From: Heliocidaris erythrogramma
Lineage: Eukaryota; Echinodermata; Echinoidea; Camarodonta; Echinometridae
Assembly (NCBI GenBank): GCA_025617745.1
Contig: CM046855.1
Coordinates: 41,983,663 to 42,047,662 of the forward strand
Length of the DNA: 64,000 bases
Direction of reading: 5' to 3'
The translations under genes were made by a program, and so were the position numbers. Positions 12,246 to 23,429 of the stretch are shown piece after piece (positions within the stretch are counted from its first letter, which is position 1; every line of letters begins with the position of its first letter). The notes beneath the pieces are model-generated. The model saw nothing but the letters and a program-made list of their open reading frames with translations, ran no database searches and was not told where the DNA came from.

Positions 12246-12599
12246 TAAAATCAAGAAAAAGACCTGGGGTGGTATTCTGAGAATTATTTCATCTTGATTT
12301 TAGTGAAAAGATTTTATTTGTCATAACAAATTTTAATTGCAACATTTCACTGGTGTTTGCCCAGATGAATTCCGCATACGCAGCCACTTTTGCACGGTCA
12401 TTAACCAATGATGCGCCGTAAGTATACATTTTGTTATGACAATTAAAATTATTTCACTATTAAAATCAAGATAAAACTAGAAATGTCCATTACCGCGCAA
12501 TGCGAATGTATCCCCCGGCACTGGCAGCGATTCGAAGGAGGGACAAAGAACCTTCCCTCAAACAAAAGGATGGCGTAGAGATTGCCGCCAGTGGCCCGG

Positions 12600-13450
12600 A
12601 CTATTGTCAACACTAGGAGCAGCATCACAGAACAATGTGTGTAGATTAGAGTATAATGCATCTCTATAGAAATTTGAAAGAAATCTGTCAAGAAATGTGA
12701 CCTCAGAGCGCACACAAGATATCCACTAAAATATGACCTTTGACCCCATTAAAGACTGAAGGGGGGGGGGGAGCATCACCAAAAACTGTAGCGGTCTAGA
12801 GTAATCTATGATGGACCTCCATACAAAATCTGAAACCAAAATATGACACTTGACCCTATAAAAAGCCGAACACTGGGGGCAGCATCAGCAAACACTATAG
12901 ATGTGTAGATTTCACTAAGACACACCTCCATATAAAATTTCAAAGAAATCTGCAAAGAAATGTGGCAGTTAGAGCACACAAGACATATATGACCTTTGAC
13001 CCTAGAAAGGACAATGAGGGCAGCATTATCAAAAAGTATACATTTGTAGATTATACCAAGATACATCTCCATACAAAATTTGAAAGAAATCCATCATGAA
13101 ATGTGGCCTGCCGAGTGCACTCACACCATCCTCCGAAGTATGACCTTTGACCCTATAAAAGACGGGACACTGGTGGTAGCATCACCAAAAACTATAGGTT
13201 TTTAGATTACACCAAGAGACACCTCCATGCAACATTTGAAAGATATCCGTTGAGAAATATGACCGCCAGAGTGCACACAAGAGTGCACACAAGACATCCA
13301 ACAAAAATACGGCCTTTTACCATAAAAGACGGAACACTGGGGCAGCATCACCAAAATCTATAGGGTTCTAGATTATACCAGGATACACCTTCATGCAAAA
13401 TTTTAACAAAATCCGTCAAGGAATGTGGCAGTTAGAGCGCACACAAGTGT
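12600..13450. repeat. Diverged tandem repeat, about six units of 110-165 bp
   Basis: The anchor GCAGCATCACCAAAAACTAT recurs near 12618, 12771, 12880, 13021, 13179 and 13343. Each unit also carries CACCTCCATACAAAATTTGAA, GAAATCCGTCAAGAAATGTG, GAGCGCACACAAG and TATGACCTTTGACCCTATAA. TGACCTTTGACC is a direct repeat of TGACC(T/C) half-sites, as bound by nuclear receptors, but here it is part of the repeat. No coding function is supported. Confidence 0.8.
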
Positions 13451-13454
13451 GACA

Positions 13455-13735
13455 CGGCGGTGGCAGCGGTGGCGGCGGTGGCGGAATGCTGCTGAATCCA
13501 AAGTATCCTCTGCTGGGGGGGGGGGGGGGGATACAATACAATAAATCTCAAAATACCACCCCAGATTTAAATCATGCACTGTCAATGTGGGTCATCCGAC
13601 ATTAACTTCAATGAAAATTGCTCCAGGCTTTGTTTCATCAAAGATATAGGGTTAGGTTAGGGTTGTGATTGATTTTTAAGTTAGGGTTAGTGTTTCATTT
13701 AAAGGGTCTCTGAGGGACCCCCCCCCCCAATAATA
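13455..13735. repeat. Simple-sequence cluster
   Basis: GGCGGTGGC-type trinucleotides (13455-13485), a 13-base G-run near 13506, a few TTAGGG-like units (13640-13690, degenerate) and a 10-base C-run near 13719. No gene. Confidence 0.6.
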
Positions 13736-15770
13736 TACTGTTAGAATGTATAAAATCAACCCCAAATAACTTTACCCGGCATTCTACAGATTGAAGAAAA
13801 TAAAGGATAGTGTAAACGATCGACGTGTAGAACTCAACTCGAATTTTTGAGGGAGCAGCAAAACTAAATATTACCTTTAAGGGTAATTGATGGGAGAAGA
13901 AATAAAACATGTCCTAGAACTGCTGCCTACACCAATATTTTATAGTTGGCATACTGAATTACCTATAATAAAAAGTTCATCTATCAGATAATACATTGTC
14001 TACAAGGTATTCAAGTAAAATTAGTTTCAACTTCTTTCATGTACATGTACATGTATATGTACATTTAGGTAATCCCTTCAGATCAGACATACAGTTGTAT
14101 ATCCTCTGCTATTCCTGCTCTCAATAGATTTAATAATGCAAATTGATTAGTATCATGATTTATATTGTTCGATGTGAGGAACATTAAGGATAACTGATGG
14201 GGGAAGAAATAAAAAACATTTCCCAGAATCGCTGCCTCTACCATAGGGGTCACTGAGGACTGGCTGAAAGGTGAGTGACACGACTACGTGAACAGGGCTT
14301 TTCCAAGAACTCTCACTTCAATTAATAACAGAGTAATAGGAAGGGACATGCAGAGTATGTGGGTGTTGTGTTTTGTGGGCATGATTCCATTAGGCCTATA
14401 CATGTGAAGGCAGGAAGGAAAAAGAGATTTATTCATTTCATGATTTCAATGTCCATTATGTAGTTCTGCATGATTCATTATCTGTCCTTACAAATTACCA
14501 AGGATGTACACATTCACGTACCGGTATATATGTACAAAAAATTATGCCTGAAGTTCTAAATGAATATTACCATAGAAAATTGAATTCTTCTTGGTATACT
14601 GGTATCTCCTCCTGCTTTTCGGCTTTTTGGCATTGACACTGTATGGGGATGGGGCATATACATGTACATGTACCTGTTGGGAAATTTTTTATACAAAATT
14701 TGCACGTAAAAGAAATTGCACATTGAAATGTACGATCACCAAGCAAGTCCAAAACACATGAACAAGGACCTGGTCTGGTTAAAAGTGAACCTCCGTATTT
14801 GTAATTCGCAAAGTTCTCTTAAGGGAACCTCAACAAATCAAGTTATTCCAACTTTGTAGGTATGTTCTTGTGAAAAAAATAATTACAAACTAGAAATTAA
14901 GTTTTCCAGTTATTTTGCTGTGTGTACATTTAGAAGTTACAAACTAAATACAAGGCCAAGTAAAGCCGACCCCAATATGTGCATGTTTGTATTTTCTTGT
15001 CCACACTTACACGGAAACATATGAAGGGTGGTTCTATGCCGTTTGATATTCCTTCCTCCCCTACAAAGTCAATTTACAACCCAAGTTACCCTCATAATAT
15101 TTCAATTTTCCATGAACTACATGTATGGAGGCTCAAAACATGGAAATTGCACTGTGTTCATGATATTTGCTCCTCTATTTTCTAGATTTCCTCAGATTCT
15201 TCTTTGTTTCATGTCAAATAAAAATATCAAATAATGTTAATCAATCAAAAAAGGAGACAGGCTGATAGTGAAACAGATGAGTAACTAGGAATCCATCTTG
15301 GCCTCATGTACAATGTAACTTCTAGAAAACAAAGTTCAAGAACTTATTTTTCAAAAACTTGGCTGCGGTGCAAATGCTATGGCTAATTTACATTTCTAGC
15401 TACATGTAGCTTGAATTTATCCTTGACCTTGACTCTGTCCTTGAAGGCTTCCTCCAAACAATAACAGGTGTTGAATAAATTTGTAACAGTGAGGACTAGC
15501 AATTGATGCTGTCATCTCTAGCAACTCTGGGACATGTGGATGAATCATAACAACAACAACAACACCAACAATCCGGTCGACATTGCCAAGAGGCACATAC
15601 AGTATTTAAAGTGAACAGAATAAACCTGAAAACACATACATGTACATTTCAAGTACACATGAGTAATGAAATGCTACAACCCGCAAGAACAGACCACAAG
15701 ACCGATGATGCTACTCTTGTTGGCCTTTTGAAAATCTGTCACAAGAACCACAAGACCGACAGTCCATGAG
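13736..15770. other. No gene seen
   Basis: Non-coding AT-rich DNA. Two overlapping 68-codon frames at 14979-15234 show no domain. ACATGTACATGTA clusters lie at 14040-14065 and 14655-14672. Confidence 0.5.
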
Positions 15771-15774
15771 GCTA

Positions 15775-15965
15775 TCATGTCACTCTCCACCCAGGTGTAG
15801 TAAATGGGTACCTGGCAGGATTTATTCCTTGAAATGCACTGTGCGCTGATTACGGCTGCCGGAGCTAAAGCCAGGGTAATAATATCCAAAAACCCTTTGG
15901 AAGCGCATAAGGGATGTTATATCATAATGTGATATACAAGAACAGTGGTATTATTATTATGATGT
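15775..15965 (+). mobile_element. SINE 3' fragment
   Basis: Body of the SINE family annotated at 6399-6676, without the tRNA head: CACTCTCCACCCAGGTGTAG, TAAATGGGTACC, ATTTATTCCTTG, AAAGCCAGGGTAATAATAT, ending near a TATTATTATTAT tail. Truncated at its 5' end. Confidence 0.75.
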
Positions 15966-16618
15966 CAGTCTCAGGGGCCTTCTGACAACTCTCTGAGGGT
16001 TTGCCAGACCTACAATGTCGGTCCACTGGTACTGAGTACTAGGATGTCCTGCTAAGTGCTAATGAATACTCCTGTCCAAAATATTATTTGGAATAGTGGT
16101 GGTTCCATTTTGCAAAAGAAACAGGCTTATAAACAATATTCCAAATTCTTAGGCTACACATTTTCTCAATGGATTCTGTGGAATTAGTTATCTGAGAATC
16201 AACACAATTTATGCTGAGTGTTAACAATTATATTGGCTAATTTAACAGGAAAATATTTGATAGTTGACATTATAGCTAACAAAGATGAGGAAATATTCAT
16301 CAACCAGGCCACGAATATGATAACCGAGTATGTACACTAGTGCTTCTCATTAAGTCCTAGATGTTTTTATTCCATAGACTTCACTAAGTTTTTCTTTGCA
16401 TTCCTTTTCTACAATTTACTCAATTACATGTTGTTCCTAGCCCATTAAGAAGATTCTCATCTCCTACATGAAAAAAAAATTGAACTTATTTGTTTTGTTT
16501 TTTTAAATAGATCATAATTACCAAAACCTCAGGATTACCTTTAATTCTACTAAAGCAAACGCTAACTAATAAGGTCTGTTGACTTGAATACCATAGCTGG
16601 TCTGAACGTGTTTCTTAC

Positions 16619-16690
16619 CTCCTGTTCCTAACACCTTCAACAGTTCAAAGTTCTCTCGCCCCACCTTCTCCGCATGTCCTGTTAGGTTAG
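16619..16690 (-). CDS. RPS6KA5: MSK1-type kinase, coding exon 2
   Basis: A 72-bp exon, flanked on the minus strand by a long pyrimidine tract and AG acceptor (revcomp of 16691-16692) and a GTAAGA donor. With one base carried over from exon 1, it encodes ANLTGHAEKVGRENFELLKV, then LGTG. This matches the segment of MSK1 (mitogen- and stress-activated kinase; vertebrate HELRTANLTGHAEKVG region) that precedes and begins the N-terminal AGC-kinase domain: LGTG starts the glycine-rich ATP loop. MSKs are nuclear kinases activated by ERK and p38 that phosphorylate CREB and histone H3. The donor splits the next codon after its first G, as expected if exon 3 begins with the Ala-Tyr-Gly loop residues. 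No exon 3 was found to the left. The MSK2 paralogue (RPS6KA4) is the alternative; the match is closer to MSK1. Confidence 0.92.
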
Positions 16691-16797
16691 CTATAATCAT
16701 TAAAGAAAAACAAGACAAAAAAGGAAAGACATTATATCTTAGCACAATAGCATGTTATTGAACCATGTTATTGAACCATGTCATATATCATCTGTTA

Positions 16798-16857
16798 AGA
16801 ACCAGAAGGGCATTAACTCTATGTAAAAGGGTCTAAGTTAACGCCCTTCTGGCTCTC
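16798..16857. repeat. 60-nt hairpin repeat
   Basis: AGAACCAGAAGGGCATTAAC and GTTAACGCCCTTCTGGCTCT are inverted copies around a short loop. Related text occurs at 52972-53031 (complete hairpin) and 10465-10495 (one arm). It lies 110 bp upstream, on the kinase strand, of exon 2's acceptor, inside intron 1. Confidence 0.75.
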
Positions 16858-16934
16858 AGCCGATGATATTGCCTTAGGAGCCCTCAGCAGAAGGCACTAA
16901 ATCAAATTATATTGATATTGTATCAAATAACCAT

Positions 16935-17190
16935 ATTAAAGATAAAGTCGAGTTTTGGTCATGTGATTTCATTGTGAAAGAAACTGTCTCGGCGCAATTG
17001 GGAAAGGTTGATCAGGTCTACATAAGAAATAGTGTATACTGTGAGCTTTTGGAACCATCAAAATGAGAAGAAATTGACCCAATCTCGCTAAAAAGCACTG
17101 TATGCACTGCACACAGAAATGGGTATATGGGACTGCATACACATGTGAAATGAATGTTCGGCCCAAACACTTCAGCTATTTCTCATTATA
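16935..17190. repeat. Dispersed repeat G, copy 2
   Basis: Second copy of the family at 10085-10315, in the same orientation, sharing ACACAGAAATGGGTATATGG, TTCAGCTATTTCTCAT and GTGAAAGAAAC. Non-coding. Confidence 0.65.
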
Positions 17191-17287
17191 TATCTGTATA
17201 TTTATATGCTTTTGCTCATTGTTATATTGTTACTTTAATTTAATTGATTTATGAGTTATGGAATTAAAGGATGAAATTTAATATTTA

Positions 17288-17659
17288 CTATTATAAAACG
17301 GGTTCAAGAATGTAGCCATCCTGATTGGTCAAATAACACCATGTGACCGTGCAAAAAAAAAGTGATAACATACGGCAAAAAGGCTCTAAACCACGGCTGA
17401 GCTGCGCGTACGCGTACCTCTGGTGCGTGCAAACTTAAAACGCAATGAAATTCCTAGTTTAATTGTCATTTTAGCGCAGGGATTACATGCGCGCACTGAA
17501 ACGCGCTTGACTTTTGTTGGCTGCGCGCGCTTCTGTGATGTCATCCAGGAAAGCAAATGGCAGCCTCCATGACTGTGCGACTCTTGGCGTTTCTTTGGGT
17601 TCGTAACCATTTTTATAGACTTCATATCATAATTGCCGACCCGTTTTATAAAACTATTA
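17288..17659. mobile_element. MITE-like element with TTTATAAAACGGGT ends
   Basis: Left end CTATTATAAAACGGGTTC and right end GACCCGTTTTATAAAACTATT are inverted. The interior is CpG- and GCGC-rich (17390-17560), unlike the AT-rich surroundings. The 79-codon minus-strand frame inside has no recognisable domain. Confidence 0.6.
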
Positions 17660-17810
17660 ATACATGGCTGTGAGTTCGTGCATTAGTGCGATCTGGCAAC
17701 ACGCAGGTTTTTATCGTGGTGTCAAACACACTCGGCTTGCGCCTCGTGCGTATAACAACCTTTGTGTTGCCAGATCACCCCAACACACTCCCAACCATGT
17801 ATTAATAGTA
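17652..17810. mobile_element. 159-bp palindromic MITE
   Basis: Left arm ACTATTAATACATGG...CGATCTGGCAACACG and right arm GTGTTGCCAGATCA...CCATGTATTAATAGT are inverted copies. It directly abuts, or shares ACTATTAA with, the preceding element, so one inserted next to or into the end of the other. Confidence 0.75.
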
Positions 17811-17819
17811 TATTGTTAC

Positions 17820-18108
17820 ATCAATACATTAAGCTATACTTTGAATTTTCGATTATACGTTGGGAGCCAACGCACTTAAGACTACATTTTGTCTTCCTGT
17901 TGCCTCCCTCCACAATGATAGAGTGTCTATTACCCTCTTTCATTCTGTTTTAATATGCTTTATTATTGTTAATTTCATTGTAATTGTTGATGACTTATGT
18001 TTGTACTTTTGTAATGTACTATTTTTAATGTACTTTCCTAATAAGCTTTTGCTCACATGTACATGTATTTTATTTTATTGTTGTGGAGAATAAAATGATT
18101 ATGATTAA
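17820..18108 (+). mobile_element. Probable non-LTR retroelement 3' end
   Basis: T-rich sequence ending GGAGAATAAAATGATTATGA, a polyadenylation-like signal running into a short repeated tail. This form is typical of the 3' termini of CR1/L2-type elements. No coding part is left. Confidence 0.4.
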
Positions 18109-18164
18109 TATCTACATACATGTATCTACATACATGAATAACGCAACGTTATTCTCACAATTTC

Positions 18165-18190
18165 TTTCACATATATATATATATATATAT
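18165..18190. repeat. TA/AT microsatellite
   Basis: About ten TA dinucleotides. Confidence 0.8.
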
Positions 18191-18547
18191 AGAATATGAG
18201 GACATTTGAAGAGCAACCCTTTTCATGGGACATTTTGACTATGATGTTCTTCCAAATTGAAATAACAGGAATGAGAAAGCTCACAAATTATTTTTCATCT
18301 TTGCCAGAACTCAACCTTCTCTTTAAACATTTGATGGCAGACTTGCAGGCAAAAATCAATCACTCGCGATTCAAAAACATTTTCGTTATACATCACGAAA
18401 GTTCAATGTTGACTGTAGGCATGGGATGAAAGCTATTTTTGTAACTCATGGATGTGAAAAGGTGGTTTTTTAATTTGTTATTGCTGCTGAAGAATGAAGA
18501 TATCAATCTCCCAAATGTCAGTATTGTATAAAGGCAAGGGCTGTTAT

Positions 18548-18900
18548 TTAACGGAAAGTCCACCCTTCTTAAAAGAAGCAGAAAAATGATAGAAACAGAT
18601 CAATGAAAGTTTGAGCAAAATCCGATAAGAAATAAGAAGACTATGAATTTTTGAAGTTGTAATCGATCAAACACAAATTGGCAACTCTGTGACCTATCTT
18701 GCAAGCTCCTCTCCCCTTTTCTCTGTACAAAATTTTTTATAAATTTTGATATTCTTTGTTTTTGATGAGGGAATAGATTTGTATCATACAGGTTTTGTGT
18801 AAAAGCAAAGTGAAATGATTATATCTAGGGTGCATGTATGATAAACTATTTTCTTTAGAGAAAATGAGAAATTTATGATTTTTTTCAGTTTTTTATTAAA
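18548..18900. mobile_element. MITE family B, left arm only
   Basis: Begins TTAACGGAAAGTCCACCCTT and continues with the family-B arm (GAAACAGATCAATGAAAGTT, GTTGTAATCGATCAAACACA, GCAAGCTCCTCTCCCC). The inverted right arm is missing. The family is described under 28773-29310. Confidence 0.7.
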
Positions 18901-19224
18901 CTATTATGTGTAAATTTGAGGGAAAAGAAGATTGTAATGCAGTGTGCCTCTCATACCCAACATGCTCAAATGATGTAACTGCTTTATAGAACAATGGAAG
19001 CAAACATCCAACCCACAATGTAAACAATAATGGATGAATTCATTAAAGCATACAGTTCAATGATCTCTTACATAGAATTTTCAATATTGTGGTCTTTGGA
19101 AGACCCTATACAGGATAAAAAAATAAACCACAGTTGTAATCTATATCAAATTTCCAAGTAGAATCATTTTTTTTCTCATCCGACACATGAAAAATATCTT
19201 AAATCTGTGAGATTACACACTGCC

Positions 19225-19440
19225 CTGAATCTACCTGTCTGTCAGTCTGTCTATCTCTGGCTGTCTGTTTGTCTGTATGTCTGTATATCTGTCTATCTAG
19301 ATGTCTATATGGCTGACTGTCTGCCTGTATGCCGGTCTGTTTGTCCGCCCAGTTGTCTTTCTAGCTGTCAGTGTCTGTCTACCTCTGTGTTCACAGCTCT
19401 CTTTCTCTCCCTTTCTCTCCCTTTCTCTCTCTCTCTTCTT
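19225..19440. repeat. Degenerate CTGT/CTCT microsatellite
   Basis: Imperfect (CTGT)n with CTAT and CTGC variants, grading into TCTCTCCC repeats at 19395-19440. The Ser/Leu/Cys-rich open frames over it are by-products. Confidence 0.85.
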
Positions 19441-19559
19441 CCATATTAAGTGCATTCAATATCTAGTGGGTTATGGCACAAATGAAATCCCAAACAAATG
19501 CATTTTTTATGAAAATAATTTGGTTTCTTTTTCTTCTTTAAGAAATGAATCTGTAGAAA

Positions 19560-20017
19560 ACTAACAACCTAGTGCACGATTCAACCATTTTTGATTTACA
19601 CGTCATGTTTCAGAATACTGTAAGCGGGGAATGAAAAAAAAATTGTCTCCTTGACACCAGGCCTTATGAACTTCACACATGACACTGACACAAACAAAAA
19701 CTTCCTGTGTGTTATCCCTATTCCCTACACGCTCTGTAGTCTGCAGGTACAGACTCTATTTTGACACTGAAACACGTTTCCATAAAAGCTTGAGCCAACA
19801 CTAACTTTGCTGGTCTCTGACTGTGTCAGGAGCGGGTACAGTACAGGGGCTATCGGGTGCAGTGGACCGTCTACAAATATGTGGTCTTACCTATCAGACT
19901 CTCTATTACCCATTACAACTACAAACTAGGGTTTGTGCCTGCAACTACAGACTTGTGTGAGCTTACCACACCTGCAACAAACATTGATAGGAGGGGCTCT
20001 TCTATCCTTAAACAACC
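19560..20017. other. No gene seen
   Basis: Less AT-rich than its surroundings (about 19700-19990) but no exon with matching splice signals and recognisable protein was found. Confidence 0.4.
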
Positions 20018-20306
20018 TTAAGGGATACTCAACCGCAGATTGTGGACGTTTTTATGACGCGAGAGGGCACCGTGATCGTTACATGATCATGCCGTTGCCC
20101 CGCGGGGCTCAAACTTCGGACAGACTGGTCGCCGCACAGCATGCACGCTCCGCCTGAGCTCGAGCTCTCGTGCGAGATTAGGTCGGCTTTGTGCAGTCAA
20201 AATGTAATCCCACTTAGTCCAACGGACGCGTTCGACGCACAAAGTTTGAATGGGGCTTACGCAATCCCGACTTTCCCCACAGCGGCATGGTGGTGTATCC
20301 CTTTAA
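20018..20306. mobile_element. MITE with TTAAGGGATAC ends, CpG-rich interior
   Basis: Starts TTAAGGGATACTCAACCGC and ends TGGTGGTGTATCCCTTTAA, an inverted pair with TTAA at both termini. The middle is CpG-rich (CCCCGCGGGG palindrome near 20098). The 74-codon frame within is not a gene. Confidence 0.6.
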
Positions 20307-20950
20307 ACCATTGACTACTGAATGCTCTCATCTCCATAGTCTTAAAGGGAAATCCAACCTTGGTGATAAGTTATTTGTGTGAAAGCAGAAAAATAAGAAA
20401 AACAGGATTGTGAAAGTATGAGAGAAATCGGACAAGGAATAAGAAAGTTATGAATGTTTGAAAAATGAGATCACTACATCTATGCAAATCTCAAATTGGC
20501 AATATGGTGAGTCGACTGTGACAAATTTGTGGACAACTCTCCCGTTTGTCGTACACAAAAATATCATTAATTTGCGGTTTTCTCCGAAGCGCCTTTACCC
20601 TCGGGGCAGTACTCAAAATATATTGGAGATAGCATATTGTAATAGGTCCTCACGAAATACATTTTGAAAAAAATGACATTTTAGTCATTTTGTGTGTTGG
20701 AGCGAATGGGGGAGTTGTCCGCAACTACATCACAGTGATATTACCTATCCGGCCAATTTGAAATCCCCATATGTATAGTGATTACAACAAAAATTCATAA
20801 CTTTCTTTATATTGTTTGTCCGATTTCGTTCAAACTTTCACGAATCTGCTTCTCTGATTTTTCCTCTTTCATTCAGAGCAACTTGCCATTAGGGTTGGAT
20901 TTACCTTTAATCCAGGGACCACCCACTTCCTGCAGGCAATGGGTTAAATC
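20307..20950. repeat. Short dispersed repeat interrupted by a MITE
   Basis: 20307-20341 and 20911-20950 together match a contiguous copy at about 46875-46970: CATTGACTACTGAATGCTCTCA on the left, ACCACCCACTTCCT and GGGTTAA on the right. The 569-bp family-A MITE sits exactly between them, which fixes its boundaries at TTAA. Confidence 0.65.
20342..20910. mobile_element. Palindromic MITE, family A, copy 1 (569 bp, uninterrupted)
   Basis: Ends TTAAAGGGAAATCCAACCTT and AGGGTTGGATTTACCTTTAA are inverted, and pairing extends well into each arm (AATCGGACAA, GTGATTACAAC or GATCACTACAT, CAATTTGAAAT). TTAA at both ends fits a TTAA or TA target. This is the reference copy for interpreting the two disrupted copies at 25265-28320 and 29311-30276. 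It has no coding capacity. Confidence 0.85.
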
Positions 20951-20999
20951 ATTGTTGTCATAGCAAAGATAATGGAAACATTACTTCACATGGGTGAAT

Positions 21000-22255
21000 C
21001 TGATACATAATATCATGTGTCATTCTTCCTTCTTGGACACCGTTCTCATTACAAGAGATAGCACACTCTAGCCAGGCGCGGCCCTACACTGCAATTAACT
21101 CCTCGTACAGTCAGTAAAAGAATTCCTAACGGCTACCGAGTCCCTGTGCCGAGAGAGGAGCAAAAATCCTCAAAAATTCACCTTCTTGTATCTCCCTTAT
21201 TTAGGCCTTAAAAATCATGAAAATTCCAGAGTATATAAGAAATGATTATATTATGCTTCATATCAATTTTCACTGAAAACAGTTTTTGAGATACAAGTAT
21301 TTTTCCGTTTCAGAGTACCGTGAGAAGAGGTTTTGTTTTTTCCCCCGACACAAGTCTGGGACGAAATGTATATGCAAACAATCGACATATTGCTAAACTT
21401 TAAACTCCAGTCTCACTCCCTACGCAGTTAGTAGTTTGGTGTAAAACTGCCATAAAAAAATCATGAAAAAAATGGAAGCGTACAACTATCATAAAACGAT
21501 TTGGCCTCTTTGCGCATGCGCTCACCCGACGTCCTCTTTTTGCTTCAGCTCGCGCTCACATCGATCAGCTTTTTCCTGGGCCCTGTTTCATAAAACTTGT
21601 TTTTTATTTGAATTGGAGAGAAACAGCTCCAAGCTGTCAAGGATTTTGAAATGTAATTTATAATAACTGTGGATTGAAAGATATACATGTTCATGTAGTT
21701 CTAGCTACATGCACAAGGCCACTAAAACAGACAATACAGTCCATTGGCACAAAGCTTTACAATCCAGATCAATGGAATCACCATATTAAATCATCGTTAT
21801 AATACTACTAATAATATACCACATTCATATAGCACATATCAGAATATGTCCCTATGCAATGTCATACTTATACAAAAACTAAAAGAGAGAAAGAAAGGAA
21901 AAAAAAGGATAGAGTTTGAAAAGAGAGTGATATGCTCAACATACATGTACTTCCTCTAGTTACTAGTTAACAATGGAAATTGTTTCTAAAAAGAAATGTT
22001 TTAAAACATACATGTACCGGTATTTTAAAGTTGTCAGCAGTATCACAATTTTTTTGGATATATTCTGGCAATTTATTCCATGACATTATATACTACATTT
22101 AGGCCCTATTTTGTAAATTTAGACTACCGTAGTAGGCTTACTCCTCTTGAATATTAGTGAATATGGTTGTCTTGAGTTACATGTACATAGGGGTCATGAT
22201 AATTGATTATACACATATTCAGGGGATTATAACACTTGCTGGTTGATGTGAAGGT
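21000..22255. other. No gene seen
   Basis: Non-coding. A 66-codon frame at 21463-21663 has no domain. Confidence 0.5.
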
Positions 22256-22264
22256 CATGAATTC

Positions 22265-22400
22265 TATTCTATGGCACTAATGTCCTATGGCAGGGCATTA
22301 TTCTACATTTTGCCATTCTTGACCCAGGAATATAATAAATGGGTACCTCCTAGGAAGGAATGCCTTAAATGTGACAGTGCCATACATACATGTAATATGC
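22265..22400 (+). mobile_element. SINE fragment
   Basis: Partial body of the SINE family at 6399-6676: GGCAGGGCATTATTCTACAT, TTGCCATTCTTGACCCAGG, TAAATGGGTACC and GGAAGGAATGCC. The tRNA head and tail are missing. Confidence 0.6.
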
Positions 22401-22444
22401 TCATCAATGGCAAAGGCTTGGGAAATTAATACTGGAGTGCCAGG

Positions 22445-22605
22445 AGTTTACACACACAAGCAAGACTGGGTCAATTTATTTATCATTAAAATGATTCAGT
22501 ATACACCAATTCTTATGTAGACATGTTCAATCTTTCCCAATTGCTTTGAGACAATTTCTTTCACAATGCAATCGCATGACCAGAACTTTATCTTCAAATA
22601 TATTT
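22445..22605. repeat. Dispersed repeat G, inverted copy
   Basis: Reverse complement of part of the family at 16935-17190: GACTGGGTCAATTT, CAATCTTTCCCAATTGC, GTTTCTTTCACAATG-like and AACTTTATCTT. Confidence 0.65.
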
Positions 22606-23109
22606 GTAGTTGCATTAATCAGGCAAAATATAAAAAATAAAAACGAGCATCTATATTTTCCTTCCTAATCTTTGACATACATGACCACTTTTACATACAA
22701 AAGTCTGTGGTAACCTACTGACCAAATGTGTCAGCCTGGGTCGCAAGACCAAAACGGTTATGAACTGGTGCTTAAATTACACCATATGGCACACTGATGA
22801 TCAGTTTATAACCTTGACCTAAAACTTTATAGGGCACTTCAGAAGTTTTCTAGTCCTGTGCATTGTACTTCTTCAGTAGGAACTCCCATGAAAGATAATT
22901 TTTTGAATGCTTGTGCAAGAATTCTTTCATAACTGGGCATGCAAGTCCAAGATATTTGTCATTCAGTGTCCCGTATTTTACCAAGTATTGAGAGTTTGAG
23001 ACATTTCAAAAATACATCAAATGTACATGCATCATTTCACTTCAGATTTAGTGTGATCCATGCTCAAGTAGGGCCATTAACCTACTTGTAATACAATGAT
23101 CAGATCATA

Positions 23110-23427
23110 GAATCTTAGATGTAGTTGGTAACATGTATGGAACAACAAATTTTGGACTGCCCAACTGTATTTATTATGTTTTTATATCATATGTACTGCA
23201 TTTATTACGTTTTTATATCACATGTACATTACTTATATACTCCTTGTAAATATGTTACACCTTGTAAATACTGTATGTTACACCTTGCCATAGTTGATTG
23301 TACAAAGGGGCCCTGACCACAAGCTGTGTTTCACTGGGGTCCCAAACCTATCATTCTGATTTCTGCAGTTATTTCTTGTACTTGTTACGTTTGATTTGGT
23401 TTGAATAAACTATCTATCTATCTATGA
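23110..23427 (+). mobile_element. Non-LTR retroelement 3' end
   Basis: Non-coding sequence ending TTTGAATAAACTATCTATCTATCTATG. An AATAAA immediately followed by a 4-base tandem tail (CTAT) is characteristic of 3' ends of CR1- and L2-like elements. Internal near-repeats (TTTATTATGTTTTTATATCA twice, 23170-23225) are present. The coding part has been lost by 5' truncation. Confidence 0.55.
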
Positions 23428-23429
23428 CA

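Noticed and set aside
12066-12254. Pro/Tyr repeat protein on the minus strand
   Set aside because: Direct translation of the inverted minisatellite; no start context, splice sites or conservation argument.
13640-13690. Interstitial telomere repeat (TTAGGG)
   Set aside because: Only a few degenerate, interrupted units; too little to support a telomere relic.
1-16618. Kinase exon 3 within the window
   Set aside because: I looked on the minus strand for the expected continuation of the glycine-rich loop and the kinase Lys motif and found none; it is probably to the left of the window.
17386-17625. 79-codon Lys/Arg-rich minus-strand frame
   Set aside because: Inside a CpG-rich MITE; no domain.
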